This document shows, one piece after another, positions 61,745 through 64,000 of a stretch of DNA of 64,000 nucleotides. The translations under genes were made by a program, and so were the position numbers. The notes beneath the pieces were generated by a model, which saw nothing but the letters and a program-made list of their open reading frames with translations, had not been told where the DNA came from and made no database searches. The stretch comes from Diphasiastrum complanatum. Lineage: Eukaryota > Streptophyta > Lycopodiopsida > Lycopodiales > Lycopodiaceae. Position 1 is the stretch's first letter. Each line of letters opens with the position of its first letter. The DNA is taken from the NCBI GenBank assembly GCA_029204225.1, contig CM055095.1:66043940-66107939 (forward strand), written 5' to 3'.

Positions 61745-62008
61745 TATTGATTACCTACACAAAACTTTGCTATAATTAGTTAATAGGTCAATTTTTTTTT
61801 AACTTAAATGAAAGTAATTGTGACTTCAAAATCAGCTTGATTTGAATCAATAGTGTCATTCACTTATCAAGCAAATTTAAGATAATCAATAGTAAATTGA
61901 AACAATGTTGGTTATGAATTTTTTTCGTAACTAGAAATTCCCAATTCATACTCAATTAAACCAAAACATATGAAATTCAATTTCCATCATTGAAAGTCAG
62001 TTCCACTA

Positions 62009-62530
62009 TGTTATGTCCATGGCCAGTAAGTAGGATTCAGTATACTCCTAGTCTTGGATACATGACGATACTCCAGTAAATCAAGCTGTTAGTTATGTCA
62101 CATCATACTGGATGTGACCCGAAAGTAACTAATATCCTTGTGAGGCCCAGAACACACTAAATGGAGTTTACACAAGGTAATGAGACAATGTATGCATGTG
62201 TAGAGTTATCAATAGCAATTCTATGAATAGTTGGTCCATGCATAGGACTCTATTCTAGGTGAATCTATGTATAGGGAACATAGGGCTATGCATGGCTATG
62301 TGCCCAGGATGCATTAGGCTCTATATAAGAGGACCAAACTCACCCTACTCCTCATTGTGATCATGGATTTATTGCCAGGGTTTCACTCTACATTCAGCCT
62401 CTTTGTTCCTTGGCTTGGGGGTGAAGCTTCTAGAGTTGATTGGTTGCTTGTACTTGGTTGGGTGGTTGCTCCATAGTGTGTTTTCCATTGTGTGTTATCT
62501 TGTAAGCAGGATCTTAGGGAGCTTCTCTTA
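62009..62530. repeat. LTR-like segment
   Basis: It starts TGTTATGTCCATGG and has a TATA-like TATATAAG at 62323-62330 about 310 bp in, then a transcript-leader-like region. The architecture resembles the chromovirus LTR at 1712-2067 but the sequence differs. It lies between minus-strand gag and plus-strand pol, so which element owns it, and its right end, are not settled. Confidence 0.4.
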
Positions 62531-62989
62531 TACACTAGCTAATTAGTTTAAATTGACAAGACTTCAAAATATGTGATATGCATTAATTGACATGTAGCGA
62601 TTTCCTACAAAATTGTCCTTTTTTATGTAAATTGCTTTTATGAACTGTAAATTTCAGTTTTTAAACAAATTTTATGTAAACTATATTCAAGCATGAAATT
62701 TTGTTCCTCAAATTATTATAATTCACTGTACTTTTTTCCAAAACACACAAAATGCTGTGAAAATGATTGTTCAACTGACAAAAGGCAACGTACTATTCAA
62801 CTTTTCAACATGCAATTAGAGCCTCATTGAAATTTTGCCAATTTTCCACCAAAAATTGCCAAACTTTCAACAGTCGTAACTTTGGCTACATAGTACCAAA
62901 TTGGATGCTGTAAAAGCATAGTTCAAAGGGCGATGAGGTTAAAAAGAGGGATGCGATGTCAGCAAGGCCGTACAACCCACACATGCGAG

Positions 62990-64000
62990 CAGTAAAGTTG
63001 TGACCCTAGTGTCGAGAGGCATATCCTGTTTCGACTACATGGGATGCTTGGTGGTCGTAGAGTTCGTATTCTCATCGATGAATAAGCAAGCCAATACTTT
63101 ATCAACTATTCGTTGGTAAAGAAGTTAGGACTCACGACCATTATTGGTGACCGGAGATACGTTGTTTCCATGGCTGATGGCCAACGGAAAAATGTTTGGG
63201 ACTCCGCTGTTCGTCAGGTACCCTTGACGATTGGAGATTATGAGGATAGCCTGGACTTTTAGGCTATCAAGTTAGCTATAGTGGACATCATCCTAGGTAA
63301 GGACTGGCTATACAATTTGGGATTGTTTGTGATAAGAAATTACTAGGAGGGCTATATTGCATTTGAACATAATGGCAAACTTGATATTAATTTATACAAT
63401 GAATCTGGTATACCGAAGGCACCCTTGATAGCAGCAGTGGAGCTGAGAAGACTTCTTCATGTTGAGGCCATTGACCAGGTATTTCTCTGTTCTTTGCATT
63501 TTGATTCAGTATCTGTTTTTTCTTCAGTACTTGCTTCTACTTTAGATTCTAGTATTAATGCTTTAGCCTTTAAAGAAAGCCTAGATAGGCTAGAGACTAG
63601 AAAGAGTAAAGTAGAGCATAACAAAGAAAGCTCTGTTAAAAAACTGCTTAGCGAGTTTCAGGATGTATTTCCTAAAGATTTGCCTGACGGGCTTCCAACC
63701 GCCAGGGAGGTGGAGCATCCTATAGAGTTAATTCCAGAAACTCTATCTATCAGTAAACCACCATATAAGATGAGTCACAAAGAGCTTCAGGAAGTCGAGT
63801 GGCAGCTCGAGGATTACCTGAAGAAGGGCTTTATAAAGCCGAGTAAGTCACCATGGGCTGCACCGATCCTTTTAATTAAGAAAAAGGATGGATCGATGCG
63901 CGTGTGTGTTGATTATCGTGCCCTGAATCAGGTCACAGTAAAGGATAGATATCCTCTTCCCAGGATAGATAATCTGTTTGATCACTTATTAAAAGCAAAA
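62990..64000 (+). pseudogene. Ty3 protease and RT start, running off the window
   Basis: In one frame (codon starts at positions 2 mod 3), LFRLHGMLGG and then VRILIDE are followed by a stop at 63083 exactly at the protease active site. ILGKDWLYNLG is the protease C-terminal motif. Further stops are at 63260 and 63344. From 63347 the frame is fully open: [18 protein letters not shown], then [19 protein letters not shown] and [18 protein letters not shown], the Ty3 RT start. It is 3'-partial, and YXDD lies beyond the window. Confidence 0.9.

Overview
The window is repeat-dominated plant nuclear DNA. It shows GT-AG introns, Ty1/copia and Ty3 LTR retrotransposons with plant-type primer sites (initiator tRNA-Met and tRNA-Asp-like), BED/DUF659 hAT transposons, a MULE-like fragment, a non-LTR element with a restriction-like endonuclease, and one class V (GH18) chitinase. 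The mix, especially the endonuclease-type LINE and the hAT lineage, suggests a large-genome vascular plant such as a fern. That assignment is inference from memory of families, not a search result.

Layout. 1-2067: 3' end of a Ty3 chromovirus (integrase, chromodomain, polypurine tract, LTR). 2069-14621: a train of DNA transposons. These are a small GGTACC-rich element, a full hAT with an apparently intact four-exon transposase (2297-6146), a second decayed hAT (gene 6793-9479), and several small non-autonomous elements whose ends all read CATAG or near it and carry element-specific arrays of a short motif. Two exons of a plant C2H2 zinc-finger gene lie on the minus strand at 11.7-12.4 kb, and Copia RNase H remnants flank the last small element. 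15.4-36.0 kb: mostly Copia debris on both strands, a third hAT fragment, Ty3 protease remnants, a 380-bp AT array and a 326-bp foldback element.

36.2-48.7 kb: a nested stack. A plus-strand Copia is split by a complete Ty3 element (36873-41852, perfect ATGTA target duplication) and by a minus-strand Copia (42220-47582), which itself contains a TRIM-like miniature LTR element. 48.7-50.5 kb: MULE-like transposase remnant on the minus strand. 52-55 kb: gag, protease and LTR fragments. 56.4-58.2 kb: 5'-truncated LINE with one in-frame stop. 58.95-60.25 kb: secretory class V chitinase with a single-base frameshift, the only clearly non-transposon enzyme gene. 60.8-64.0 kb: Ty3 gag on the minus strand, an LTR-like segment, and a plus-strand Ty3 protease/RT that runs off the window.

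The genes do not form a pathway. Nearly everything is mobile DNA in different stages of decay. The most unusual feature is the group of DNA transposons that share a terminal sequence but differ in their subterminal motif.
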